This document shows, one piece after another, positions 42,884 to 51,899 of a stretch of DNA of 64,000 nucleotides. Origin of the DNA: Salegentibacter agarivorans (lineage in GTDB: Bacteria > Bacteroidota > Bacteroidia > Flavobacteriales > Flavobacteriaceae); the NCBI RefSeq assembly GCF_900113135.1, contig NZ_FOOH01000005.1:62001-126000 (forward strand), read 5' to 3'. Under the pieces are notes generated by a model. The model had not been told where the DNA came from, did not search any database, and saw only the letters and a program-made list of their open reading frames with translations. Position 1 is the first letter of the stretch. Every line of letters begins with the position of its first letter. The translations under genes and the position numbers were made by a program.

Positions 42884-43870
42884 TTACCACCTGTGATGTA
42901 CTTCCTGTTTTAGATATTCATCATAAATTTTATTCATTTCTTTAATTTTGTCGTTGCTAAGTTCAGGTCTATCATATATTGATAAATTTGAAAGCAATTG
43001 TTCTTCTTTGGAAGCCCCGGGAATGGTACAACTAACTTCCGGGAATTTTAAAATCCACTGTAAAGCTATTGGAGCTAAATTTTGAACTTCCGGGAACAAC
43101 TTTTTAAGCTCTTCGACGGCTTTTAGACCGCGATCGAAGTCTATTCCTGAAAAGGTTTCTCCTTTATCGAAAGCTTCTCCATTTCGATTAAAATTCCGGT
43201 GATCTTCTTTATCAAAACTGGCATCTTTATCAAACTTTCCGGTTAACAATCCGCTGGCAAGGGGCACACGGGCTATAATCCCGATATCCTTCTTTTTAGC
43301 TCGTTCAAAGAAAAGCTCTGAAGGTCGCTGCCTGAATAAATTAAATATAATTTGAACGGTTTCTACATTATCATATTCAATCGCTTTTAAAGCTTCTTCA
43401 ACTTTTTCAACACTAACACCAAAATGCAATATTTTACCCTGATCTTTTAATTTTTGAAAGGTTTCAAAGATCTCGGGGCGATAATATACATCGGTGGGTG
43501 GACAGTGCAACTGGATTAGATCTAGCGCTTCAAAACCGGTTCTTTTAAGACTTTCTTCTACATAAGCGGTCAGTGCTTCAGGCGTATAATTCTGTGCCGT
43601 ATGCGGGTTGATTTGTCTTCCACATTTAGTAGCCACAAAAACACGCTCAGACCTGGATCTAACCACGCGGCCTACAGCTTTTTCGCTTAAACCGGCTTCG
43701 TAAACATCGGCCGTATCAATAAAATTAATTCCTTTATCTATGGCGGTATTAATGGTTTTTTCAGCAGTTTTATCACTAAAACCGGATCCCCACTTTCCAC
43801 CTATTTGCCAGGTTCCGAGGGAAATCTCTGAAATTTCAAAACCTGTTTTTCCTAATTTTCTATAATTCAT
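42884..43870 (-). CDS. aldo/keto reductase
   Basis: 328 residues of the AKR fold. Catalytic tetrad Asp52, Tyr57 (DTADVYEAG), Lys82 (ATKCGRQ) and His122 (LIQLHCPP) are all present. The C-terminal WILKFPEVSCTIPGASKEEQ is the cofactor-loop region. The substrate is not determined; family members reduce aldehydes and sugars. The ATG at 43870 replaces an upstream TTG. It follows the GapN-like gene by 36 bases, likely in the same transcript. Confidence 0.9.
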   Translation of the reverse strand: MNYRKLGKTGFEISEISLGTWQIGGKWGSGFSDKTAEKTINTAIDKGINFIDTADVYEAGLSEKAVGRVVRSRSERVFVATKCGRQINPHTAQNYTPEALTAYVEESLKRTGFEALDLIQLHCPPTDVYYRPEIFETFQKLKDQGKILHFGVSVEKVEEALKAIEYDNVETVQIIFNLFRQRPSELFFERAKKKDIGIIARVPLASGLLTGKFDKDASFDKEDHRNFNRNGEAFDKGETFSGIDFDRGLKAVEELKKLFPEVQNLAPIALQWILKFPEVSCTIPGASKEEQLLSNLSIYDRPELSNDKIKEMNKIYDEYLKQEVHHRW

Positions 43871-43906
43871 ATAATTTTTTTCTTCTTTCAATTTACAAAA
43901 ACCTCA

Positions 43907-45484
43907 CTACAAGATATAATCTGTACTTACAAAATTGGAAGTTTTTGAGTTTAATAATTCCTGTAAGATCTCATTATTGTAATCATTATCTTTTGAAGCT
44001 ACAAAAGTCCTAATTGAGAAAGATCTTAAGGCATCGTGAACACTTAGCGTACTTACCGCGGAATCTTTTCTTCCAGTAAAAGGAAAAACATCTGGCCCAC
44101 GCTGGCAGGAACTATTAAGATTTACCCGGCACACTAAATTTACCAGTGTATCTATAAGCGGAGCGATTTCCTGAATATCCTTACCAAATAAACTAACTTG
44201 CTGGCCATAGCTGGAATCAGCCATTTCATCTAAAATCTCCTGAATATCTGTAAAAGGTTTAATTGGTACCACGGGACCAAATTGTTCTTCCTGGTAAACC
44301 CGCATTTTTTTGCTTACCGGGAAAAGAACTGCCGGATAGATATAATTTTCTGAAATTTCACCGCCCTTTTCATTTAAGATTTCAGCACCTTTTTCCCTGG
44401 CATCATCAATTAATTCTTTAATATAATCGGGTTTATCGGCTTCAGGCAAAGGAGTAAGTTTTACGCCATCTTCCCAGGGATTTCCGAATTTTAATGCATC
44501 TACTTTTTTAGCAAAACGCTTATTAAATTCCTCCCTGACATCTTCGTGAACATAAATAATTTTAAGCGCGGTACATCGTTGCCCGTTAAAGGATAAAGAC
44601 CCCGAAATACATTCTTCTATAGCCAGATCTAAGTCGGCATCTGGTAAAATAATGGCCGGATTTTTCGCTTCCAAACCTAAAACCAGTCGTAATCGGTTTT
44701 TATATGGGTGCTGATCCTGCAATGCGATAGCCGATTTACTATTTCCAATAAGCGCTAACACATCAATTTTTCCTGCCGCCATTATAGGTGCTGCTACTTC
44801 CCTGCCACGACCATAAATTACATTTACCACACCAGGTGGAAAACTGTTTTTGAATGCTTCAAGAAGTGGAGAAATAAGTAGAACTCCATTTTTTGCCGGT
44901 TTAAAAATTACGGTATTTCCCATAATAAGGGCGGGAATTAACAAGGCAAAAGTTTCATTTAAAGGATAGTTATACGGTCCTAAACATAAAACCACGCCAA
45001 GCGGACCACGGCGAATATGCGCGTGAATACCATCGCGTTTAAAGAATTTCGCACTATCACGATCTAATTGTTTATAATCTTCAATAGTATCATTAATATA
45101 TTCAACTGTGCGGTCAAATTCTTTGCGAGAATCGGGGAGCGATTTACCAATTTCCCACATTAAATATTTTACAACTTCTTCCCGGTTAGTTTGCATTTCG
45201 GCCACAAAATTCTGCATACAGGAAATTCGCTCTGAAACCTTCATAGTAGGCCAATCGCCCTGCCCTTTTGCATAAGCTTTACAAGCTGAATCTAAAACTT
45301 CTAGCGCAGAATCTTTATCCATATGCGGAATAGTACCCAGTAAAGTTGGTTTGTAATTCTCTATGGAAGAAATAGTGGAATAAACCTCATCTGTCTGGCC
45401 ATTCCATTTAATCAACTCCCCATTACTAAGGTAGTGTTGTTGATGAAGCAAGTTTGTGATCTGAAATTCCTGTGGTATTTTCAT
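43907..45484 (-). CDS. aldehyde dehydrogenase, GapN-like (non-phosphorylating GAPDH)
   Basis: 525 residues. Catalytic Cys304 (NGQRCTALK) and Glu272 (LGLEAKNPA) and the [20 protein letters not shown] entrance are present. The C-terminal [20 protein letters not shown] strongly resembles NADP-dependent GapN, which oxidises glyceraldehyde-3-phosphate to 3-phosphoglycerate. This gives NADPH from the glyceraldehyde-3-phosphate made by pentose and uronate breakdown. A sugar-aldehyde dehydrogenase is the alternative. Followed by the aldo/keto reductase gene; preceded by 190 bases without genes. Confidence 0.87.
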   Translation of the reverse strand: MKIPQEFQITNLLHQQHYLSNGELIKWNGQTDEVYSTISSIENYKPTLLGTIPHMDKDSALEVLDSACKAYAKGQGDWPTMKVSERISCMQNFVAEMQTNREEVVKYLMWEIGKSLPDSRKEFDRTVEYINDTIEDYKQLDRDSAKFFKRDGIHAHIRRGPLGVVLCLGPYNYPLNETFALLIPALIMGNTVIFKPAKNGVLLISPLLEAFKNSFPPGVVNVIYGRGREVAAPIMAAGKIDVLALIGNSKSAIALQDQHPYKNRLRLVLGLEAKNPAIILPDADLDLAIEECISGSLSFNGQRCTALKIIYVHEDVREEFNKRFAKKVDALKFGNPWEDGVKLTPLPEADKPDYIKELIDDAREKGAEILNEKGGEISENYIYPAVLFPVSKKMRVYQEEQFGPVVPIKPFTDIQEILDEMADSSYGQQVSLFGKDIQEIAPLIDTLVNLVCRVNLNSSCQRGPDVFPFTGRKDSAVSTLSVHDALRSFSIRTFVASKDNDYNNEILQELLNSKTSNFVSTDYIL

Positions 45485-45555
45485 AATTTAAGTTTAAAAA
45501 GCTGGTTTAATAAAAGTTAGTTTTAAAATATTTTCTGATTTTTAGAAAAACAATT

Positions 45556-45586
45556 ACCGGGACAAAAGCTACAGTTTCATCCCGGT
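45556..45586 (-). terminator. weak hairpin after the esterase gene
   Basis: ACCGGGA (45556-45562) and TCCCGGT (45580-45586) form a 7-base stem with a 17-base loop. On the minus strand it is followed by AATTGTTTTTC. It could end the esterase transcript and isolate the GapN/AKR pair. Confidence 0.4.
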
Positions 45587-45674
45587 TATAGTTGTTTTAT
45601 TACTTTTTTTCTTCTCCAGAATTGGTTAAGAAAAGGTCTTCAAGCATTTAAAATTACACAAAAAAAACCTCACA

Positions 45675-46622
45675 TTATTCTTCAGTATTGGATACAAGAA
45701 ATTTATTAACCTTCAACCAGTGAATAAAAGCATCAAACCAGCGGTTACTGGTACGGTCTGGATTTCCAAGTCCGAAGCCATGGCCTCCATTTTGATAAAG
45801 ATGAAACTCCACCGGTTTTCCGGCCTTATGCCAGGACTCGATTAAACCAAATTCTCCGTAGAAGAGAAAATCATCGGCAGCAATAACGTTGAACATAGGA
45901 GGAGCATCTTCTGGAACTTCTACTTCATTTAAACCTCCATAAATTGGAGCGATAAATGCCAGATCCATGGTTTTGGAATTAAGTGTTGAATGCATGGTAA
46001 GACCGGCACCGGCCGAAAATCCCATCATACCTATATTGTTTGTATCAACTCCCCATTCTTCAGCCCGCTCAACGATCATAGCATAAGCAGCCTCGGCATC
46101 TTCGAGTTGGTTAGAAAGGTTAGAACGCGGTCTTTCCAGGCGCGTTTCCGGCGTGTCATCTGAAGATTCAGCTGGAGGAGTGGCTGGTCTTTCCATGGAC
46201 GCCCTAAAATCATCCAGAGATTTAGGAGTTGGGTGTAAGCGATATTTTAGTACAAAAGCGGTGATTCCCTGTTCTGCAAGCGCTTCGGCAACTTCCCAAC
46301 CTTCATTACCTAAAGAAAGCCACCTAAAGCCCCCACCGGGAGCTACAATTACAGTTGTTCCGTTGGCTTTTTCAGGATCGGGCAGAAATGGGGTAAGAGT
46401 CGCTTTGGTTATATTTCTCGCCATGGGATCTCCCCACTGGCGAAACCAGGTTTCTGAAGCGGGTTGATCTTCAACCCCACCTGTTTCTAACGGAATAGCA
46501 TTAGGTTCTTGAGGAGTTTCAAGAGGGTAGATTGTTCCGTCTTGCGCCATTCCCGATGCAGCAACGAGGAATAAAATCGACCAAATGGCAGACTTTGCTA
46601 AGTTAATTGGTGTGTTAGACAT
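45675..46622 (-). CDS. alpha/beta-hydrolase, acetyl-xylan-esterase-like
   Basis: 315 residues with a signal peptide (ends SGMAQ). The fold has an oxyanion-hole-like VIVAPGGGFRW, nucleophile Ser203 (MMGFSAGAG), acid Asp250/251 (VIAADDFLF) and His281 (NGGHGFG). It resembles BD-FAE/acetylxylan esterases that remove acetyl from plant polysaccharides. An insert (about 143-172) rich in Pro, Glu, Ser and Arg interrupts the domain after the LKYRLHPTPKSLDDF region. It lies next to the sugar symporter gene, 155 bases away. Confidence 0.85.
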   Translation of the reverse strand: MSNTPINLAKSAIWSILFLVAASGMAQDGTIYPLETPQEPNAIPLETGGVEDQPASETWFRQWGDPMARNITKATLTPFLPDPEKANGTTVIVAPGGGFRWLSLGNEGWEVAEALAEQGITAFVLKYRLHPTPKSLDDFRASMERPATPPAESSDDTPETRLERPRSNLSNQLEDAEAAYAMIVERAEEWGVDTNNIGMMGFSAGAGLTMHSTLNSKTMDLAFIAPIYGGLNEVEVPEDAPPMFNVIAADDFLFYGEFGLIESWHKAGKPVEFHLYQNGGHGFGLGNPDRTSNRWFDAFIHWLKVNKFLVSNTEE

Positions 46623-46777
46623 AATAAATTAGTTTTAAAGTTAGTTATTCAAAAAAATATAATTCACATTTTAAGGTTCACTTATTATTAATCGCATCTC
46701 CAATACTTCCTGCTCAACCTGGTCGATTTTAATATATCTATATAAGTTCCATTTTAGGCCTACTATTTACTCAGCAG

Positions 46778-48397
46778 TTATCTTCCGTTAAAGAAAATCA
46801 TCACTCCAATAACCAATAGTACTACAAGAATAGAAACTACAATATCAACCCAGTTATAGCTGTTTTTGTTGTTTTTCTTTTCTTCTTCAGAAATTGTCTG
46901 GAACGTAAGATTATCGGTTTTAATTTTTGAAGGAATACTGGTTAAGAAACTTACCACGGTAATTAGCACTACACAGAAAAGGAAGAACCAGGCCGCGAAA
47001 GTTAAAAAGTTAATATCTCCTACCAGGAATAAGAACCCGTCTGGATCTAAGGAATCTTTAAATAATTCCAGGATAATCCTGAGAGCTCCTACAATAAATC
47101 CAACTACTAAAGTCACAAAAGCACCCTGTGCGTTTATACGCTTATAGAAAATACCCAGTAAGAATACAGCGGTAATTGGAGGTGCGATATATGATTGTAC
47201 TTTCTGTAAATATTCATATAAAACTCCGGAAATATTCGCCATAATCGGGATCCAAATAATTCCGATGATCACTATAATCACAGTTGCGATTTGCCCGGTT
47301 CTCACCAGTTTTTTCTCCGGGGTATTTGGTCTCAATTTTTTATAAATATCTACCGTAAATAATGTAGAACAAGAATTAAAAACTGAAGCTAAAGAACTCA
47401 TTAATGCAGCAAGTAATCCGGCAGCTACAAGTCCGCGTAATCCTGAAGGTAATAAGTTACTCATCAAAACAGGAAAAGCTTCATCTGGGCTATCCCAATG
47501 TAATTCTCCACGCATCTTAAGCGTAAGGGCGATAATACCCGGAATTAAGAATAAGAATACCGGAAGTAATTTTAGTAAAGCGCCAAAAATAGTTCCTCGT
47601 CTTCCTTCTTTAATATTTTTTGCAGTAAGTGCACGTTGTACAATATACTGGTCTGTACACCAATACCAAATACCAACAATTGTACTGGTAATTAAAAGTG
47701 ATGGCCAGGGAAAATCGGGATCTGAAGCAGAGCGCCACATATTAAGATATTCGGGCGTTACGGTTTCTTTCATACTTGCCCAACCTCCTACTTCATCTAA
47801 GCCGATAAACGTAAGGGCGGCAGCACCAAGCACAAGAATAATAGCTTGCAGGGTTTCCGTATAAACAACTGCCCGCATTCCGCCTAAAACGGTATAAATA
47901 CCGGTTAAGATTACCGTAGAAAGTGCTCCGGTCCAGAAATTGATTCCGAGTAAAGCAGAAACCACAATACCTCCCGCATAAATAGTTACCGAAATTTTTG
48001 TAAGTACATAGGCGATTATAGAAAATACAGATAACACCCATCTTGACCTGGCATCAAATCGTTTTTCGAGAAATTCGGGCATTGTAAAAACACCACTCCT
48101 GGCGTAAAATGGTAAAAATACCCAGCCAAGAATAAGCACTACCCAGGCCTGTATTTCATAAATAAGCATTGGCAGCTTATTCCCCGCACCGGCACCGGCA
48201 AGGCCAACAACGTGTTCTGACCCAATATTGGATGCAAAAATAGAAGCTCCAACAACAAACCAACCCACATTTCTCCCAGCAAGAAAATAATCTTCGGTAT
48301 TAGACTGTTTTTTTCTTATTACCCAAAAGGCAATTCCTGCTAACACCAAAAAGTACAGGCTAATCGCAATCCAGTCATAAATATCTAATGCTTTCAT
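46778..48397 (-). CDS. sodium/sugar symporter (SSS family)
   Basis: 539 residues with about 14 helices. The SGLT-like sugar-site motif (ASIFASNIGSEHVVGLAGAG) and YTVLGGMRAVVYTETLQAII, typical of sodium/glucose-galactose carriers, are clear. It probably imports the arabinose released outside, through the inner membrane. It starts 3 bases after the aldose epimerase gene and lies downstream of araBDA. Confidence 0.93.
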   Translation of the reverse strand: MKALDIYDWIAISLYFLVLAGIAFWVIRKKQSNTEDYFLAGRNVGWFVVGASIFASNIGSEHVVGLAGAGAGNKLPMLIYEIQAWVVLILGWVFLPFYARSGVFTMPEFLEKRFDARSRWVLSVFSIIAYVLTKISVTIYAGGIVVSALLGINFWTGALSTVILTGIYTVLGGMRAVVYTETLQAIILVLGAAALTFIGLDEVGGWASMKETVTPEYLNMWRSASDPDFPWPSLLITSTIVGIWYWCTDQYIVQRALTAKNIKEGRRGTIFGALLKLLPVFLFLIPGIIALTLKMRGELHWDSPDEAFPVLMSNLLPSGLRGLVAAGLLAALMSSLASVFNSCSTLFTVDIYKKLRPNTPEKKLVRTGQIATVIIVIIGIIWIPIMANISGVLYEYLQKVQSYIAPPITAVFLLGIFYKRINAQGAFVTLVVGFIVGALRIILELFKDSLDPDGFLFLVGDINFLTFAAWFFLFCVVLITVVSFLTSIPSKIKTDNLTFQTISEEEKKNNKNSYNWVDIVVSILVVLLVIGVMIFFNGR

Positions 48398-48400
48398 AAC

Positions 48401-49585
48401 TTATTTTACTGAAAATTTAAAACTGGTTTTTGAAGAATAAGTCTCTCCCGGCTCCAATACTACAGAAGGAAAACCTTCCTGATTTGGAGAATCTGGGTAA
48501 TGTTGCGTTTCAAGACAAAAGCCACTTCTATGACCGTAGTTTCCCTCGCCATCTGCCTGGGGAAGTGTCCCGTCTAGAAAATTCCCAGAATAAAACTGAA
48601 TTCCCGGTTCATTGGTGTGAACCTCCAGCATTCTACCACTTTCCTCGTGATAAGCGGAAGCTGCAAAGCGCATTCCACTATCCTGCTCATTTAACACCCA
48701 GCAATGATCGTAACCCTGGCCACGTTCCAGTTGTTCATTTTTTCCTTCAATATGCTGTTCCACGGTTTTCGCTTCGCGAAAATCAAAAGGAGTTCCTGCC
48801 ACATCCTTTAATTCTCCTGTTGGGATCAAAGTTTCGTTTACCGGTAAAAATTCATCAGCATTTATTTCAATTTTATGATCTAAAATAGTTTCAGAAAAAT
48901 CTCCTGAAAGGTTAAAATAAGCGTGCTGGGTTAAATTCAATACTGTTTTCTTATCGGTTGTAGCATTATAATCTACTTCCAGGGCGTTATCCTCAGTTAA
49001 AGTGTAAACCACCGTAGTTTTCAGGGTTCCAGGATAACCTTCTTCCATATCTTCACTTATATAAGAAAGGCTAAGAGAATTTGCACTGGCATCATCAACA
49101 GTCCAAACCACTTTATCAAAACCTTTTTCACCACCATGCAGATGATTTTGCCCGTCATTTTGAGCCAGGGTATACTCTTCTCCGTCTAAGGTGAATTTTC
49201 CATTTGCAATGCGATTTCCAAAACGGCCAATTAAAGCTCCAAAAAACGGATTGTCCTTGGTGTATTGCTCTAAAGAATCAAATCCTAAAACCACATTCTC
49301 AAATTCGTCGTTCTTATTGGGAGCTTTTAAAGAAGTAATTCTACCACCATAAGTGATGATTTTTACTTCCATTCCATTTTCATTGGTGAGCGTATATTGC
49401 GCTACTTTTTCACCATCAGATGTGGTACCGTAGTCTTCTTTTTGCATTTCCGTTTTTTGGCTTTTTTCGGTATTCATTTCATTTTCTTTAGTTTCAGCTT
49501 CCTTGTCGCTATTTTTACACTGAATAAAAAACAAGGACAGAAAAACTATCCCGAAGCCGAAAAGATTATTTTTTGAAATTTTCAT
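48401..49585 (-). CDS. galM: aldose 1-epimerase, lipoprotein
   Basis: 394 residues. The lipobox FFIQC gives a periplasmic or outer-surface anchor. The GalM beta-sandwich is seen in IITYGGRITSLKAPNK, IGRFGNRIANGKF, NHLHGGEKGFDKVVW, LTQHAYFNLSG and YDHCWVL, with the catalytic histidines and glutamate present. It speeds anomer exchange of aldoses such as arabinose. Located between araA and the symporter, so it supports arabinose entry. Confidence 0.93.
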   Translation of the reverse strand: MKISKNNLFGFGIVFLSLFFIQCKNSDKEAETKENEMNTEKSQKTEMQKEDYGTTSDGEKVAQYTLTNENGMEVKIITYGGRITSLKAPNKNDEFENVVLGFDSLEQYTKDNPFFGALIGRFGNRIANGKFTLDGEEYTLAQNDGQNHLHGGEKGFDKVVWTVDDASANSLSLSYISEDMEEGYPGTLKTTVVYTLTEDNALEVDYNATTDKKTVLNLTQHAYFNLSGDFSETILDHKIEINADEFLPVNETLIPTGELKDVAGTPFDFREAKTVEQHIEGKNEQLERGQGYDHCWVLNEQDSGMRFAASAYHEESGRMLEVHTNEPGIQFYSGNFLDGTLPQADGEGNYGHRSGFCLETQHYPDSPNQEGFPSVVLEPGETYSSKTSFKFSVK

Positions 49586-49608
49586 AATTAGATGCGTTAG
49601 GTTAGAAA

Positions 49609-51117
49609 TTACATTCCGTGTTGAAACATATGGTAATACGCCTCATTAGCGTTTATTTTATCTTTAAATTCCCTAATACTGGTTTTGTCATCAATAACCA
49701 GTAATTCAATCCCGGCTATATCGGCAAAATCTTCCAAAAACTCAGTGGTTAATGCCTGTGTATACACCGTGTGATGTGCTCCCCCGGCTAAAATCCAGGA
49801 AGTAGCGGCAACTTCAAGATTGGGTTTTGCATCCCAAAGCACACGCGCTACCGGTAAATTTGGTAAATCGGCTTCCGGCGCTACCGCTTCCACTTCGTTT
49901 ACAATTAACCTAAACCTATTGCCCATATCTATTAACGATGCATTTAAAGCATCGCCCTTTGGAGCGTTGAAAACCAATCTAACGGGGTCTTCTTTTCCAC
50001 CAATTCCAAGCGGATGAACTTCACAGGTTGGCTTAGCATCAGCAATTGAAGGACAAATTTCCAACATATGCGAGCCTAAAACATAAGATTTTTGTGGGGT
50101 GAAATGATAGGTATAATCTTCCATAAAAGAAGTCCCTTCTTCTAATCCAACAGCCATAACTTTCATAGCACGTAAAAGCGCTGCGGTTTTCCAATCGCCT
50201 TCTGCGCCAAAACCGTAACCATCTGCCATTAGCCGTTGTACGGCAATACCCGGAAGTTGTTTCAGCTTTCCAAGGTTTTCAAAAGTATCGGTAAAAGCTT
50301 TGAAACCACCTTCGTCTAAAAATGATCTTAATCCTAATTCAATTTTAGCGGCGTCCACCAAAGAATCTCTTTGTGAACCACCCTCTTTCAGGTCCTGGCT
50401 TAAGTTATAATCAGCTTCATATTTCTTCAGTAATTCATTTATTTTTTCTTCTGAAATTTTATCGATATGCGCTACAACTTCTGAAGAATCATAACCGTTT
50501 ACGGCCATTCCAAATTTCATTTCCGCAGCAACTTTATCACCTTCGGTAACGGCTACATTGCGCATATTATCTCCAATACGCGCTACTTTTAGATGCTGCA
50601 GTTCGTCCCAACCTAAAACCACTCGAGACCAAATCCCAAGTTTTTGCTGAACGCGATCTGTTTTCCAGTGACCAACAATTACTTTACGCTTTTTACGCAT
50701 TCTGCTCATCATAAAACCAAATTCCCTGTCTCCGTGCGCTGACTGATGAAGATTCATATAATCCATATCAATTTTACCCCACGGAATTTCAGCATTAAAT
50801 TGCGTATGTAAATGGCAAAGAGGCTTTTTAAGTAAGCTTAGCCCCTTAATCCACATTTTGGCAGGCGAAAAAGTATGCATCCAGGCTACGATTCCAATAC
50901 AATTTTTATTGGCATTGGCGTCCTGACAAATATCAGTGATCTCATCTGCGGTCTTTACCGTGTCTTTCCATACTATTTTCAGCGGAAGATGTTTCGACTC
51001 GTTAAGTCCGTTTACAATTGCCTTTGAATCGGCGGCAACCTGGTTTAAGGTTTCATCGCCGTATAAATGCTGGCTCCCGGTGACGAACCATATTTCTTTT
51101 GCTTCTATATTTATCAT
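49609..51117 (-). CDS. araA: L-arabinose isomerase
   Basis: 502 residues, the usual length. It converts L-arabinose to L-ribulose. The opening [20 protein letters not shown] and later [14 protein letters not shown] and [18 protein letters not shown] are the AraA hallmarks, with the metal-binding Glu and His residues in place. It is separated from araD by a hairpin terminator, which could lower its expression relative to the upstream genes or be passed by readthrough. Confidence 0.97.
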   Translation of the reverse strand: MINIEAKEIWFVTGSQHLYGDETLNQVAADSKAIVNGLNESKHLPLKIVWKDTVKTADEITDICQDANANKNCIGIVAWMHTFSPAKMWIKGLSLLKKPLCHLHTQFNAEIPWGKIDMDYMNLHQSAHGDREFGFMMSRMRKKRKVIVGHWKTDRVQQKLGIWSRVVLGWDELQHLKVARIGDNMRNVAVTEGDKVAAEMKFGMAVNGYDSSEVVAHIDKISEEKINELLKKYEADYNLSQDLKEGGSQRDSLVDAAKIELGLRSFLDEGGFKAFTDTFENLGKLKQLPGIAVQRLMADGYGFGAEGDWKTAALLRAMKVMAVGLEEGTSFMEDYTYHFTPQKSYVLGSHMLEICPSIADAKPTCEVHPLGIGGKEDPVRLVFNAPKGDALNASLIDMGNRFRLIVNEVEAVAPEADLPNLPVARVLWDAKPNLEVAATSWILAGGAHHTVYTQALTTEFLEDFADIAGIELLVIDDKTSIREFKDKINANEAYYHMFQHGM

Positions 51118-51144
51118 TTGAATTCAGAATTATTTAGTTTTTTA

Positions 51145-51177
51145 AAAAACCCCACAGGTTTTTGAAGCCTGTGAGGT
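51145..51177 (-). terminator. terminator-like hairpin between araD and araA
   Basis: On the minus strand CCTCACAGG and CCTGTGGGG pair (51151-51177) around a nine-base loop, followed by TTTTTT (51145-51150). It lies inside the arabinose operon, 18 bases after the araD stop. It resembles the inverted repeats near 36170 and 42851. Confidence 0.75.
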
Positions 51178-51194
51178 GATTATTAGGGTAGATA

Positions 51195-51899
51195 TTAATT
51201 TTGGCCGTAATAGGCATTTTTGCCGTGTTTACGTTCGTAATGTTTTTTGATTAAGGAATCCTTCATTCTTGGTGCTTCCGGATTAATTTGTTTGGTAAGC
51301 AATGCCATTTTTGCCACCTCTTCCAACACCTTACTATTGTACACAGCTTTGGCGGCGTCTTTTCCCCAGGTAAAGGGACCGTGATTACCAATTAACACCA
51401 TAGGTACTTCTTCATAAGAAAGGTTTTTATCTTTAAAACAATCTAAAATCTGGATCCCGGTATTATGTTCGTAATTCCCTTCTATTAGTTCATCACGCAT
51501 TGGCGGTGCGCAGGGAATATCGGCGGTAAGATGATCGGCGTGTGTAGTTCCAAAAATAGGAATATCTAATTGCGCCTGTGCCCATGCTACAGAATATGTA
51601 GCGTGAGTATGGGCTATCCCACCAATGTTTTCCCAGTTTTTATAAAGAAAAGCGTGGGTTTTGGTATCAGAAGAAGGCCGCATTTCACCTTCAATCACAG
51701 TATTATCAAAATCCAGGATTACAATGTCTTCCGGTTTTAATTCTTCATAGGGAACGCCACTTGGCTTAATTGCAAAAACCTTTTTTTCACGATCTACGGC
51801 ACTTACATTTCCGAAAGTATAGATCACCAGGTTTAAAGCATCAAGTTCCATATTGGCCTCGTAACATTCCTGTTTTAGTGCTTTATATTTAGAGCTCAT
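51195..51899 (-). CDS. araD: L-ribulose-5-phosphate 4-epimerase
   Basis: 234 residues, class II aldolase fold. The zinc site is seen in HTHATYSVAWAQ and TTHADHLTADIPC, and GNHGPFTWG is typical of AraD. It makes D-xylulose-5-phosphate. It overlaps the araB 3' end by 11 bases. Confidence 0.96.
   Translation of the reverse strand: MSSKYKALKQECYEANMELDALNLVIYTFGNVSAVDREKKVFAIKPSGVPYEELKPEDIVILDFDNTVIEGEMRPSSDTKTHAFLYKNWENIGGIAHTHATYSVAWAQAQLDIPIFGTTHADHLTADIPCAPPMRDELIEGNYEHNTGIQILDCFKDKNLSYEEVPMVLIGNHGPFTWGKDAAKAVYNSKVLEEVAKMALLTKQINPEAPRMKDSLIKKHYERKHGKNAYYGQN

Noticed and set aside
48430-48888. 152-residue plus-strand frame opposite the aldose epimerase
   Set aside because: Opposite a complete GalM gene, with no recognisable domain.
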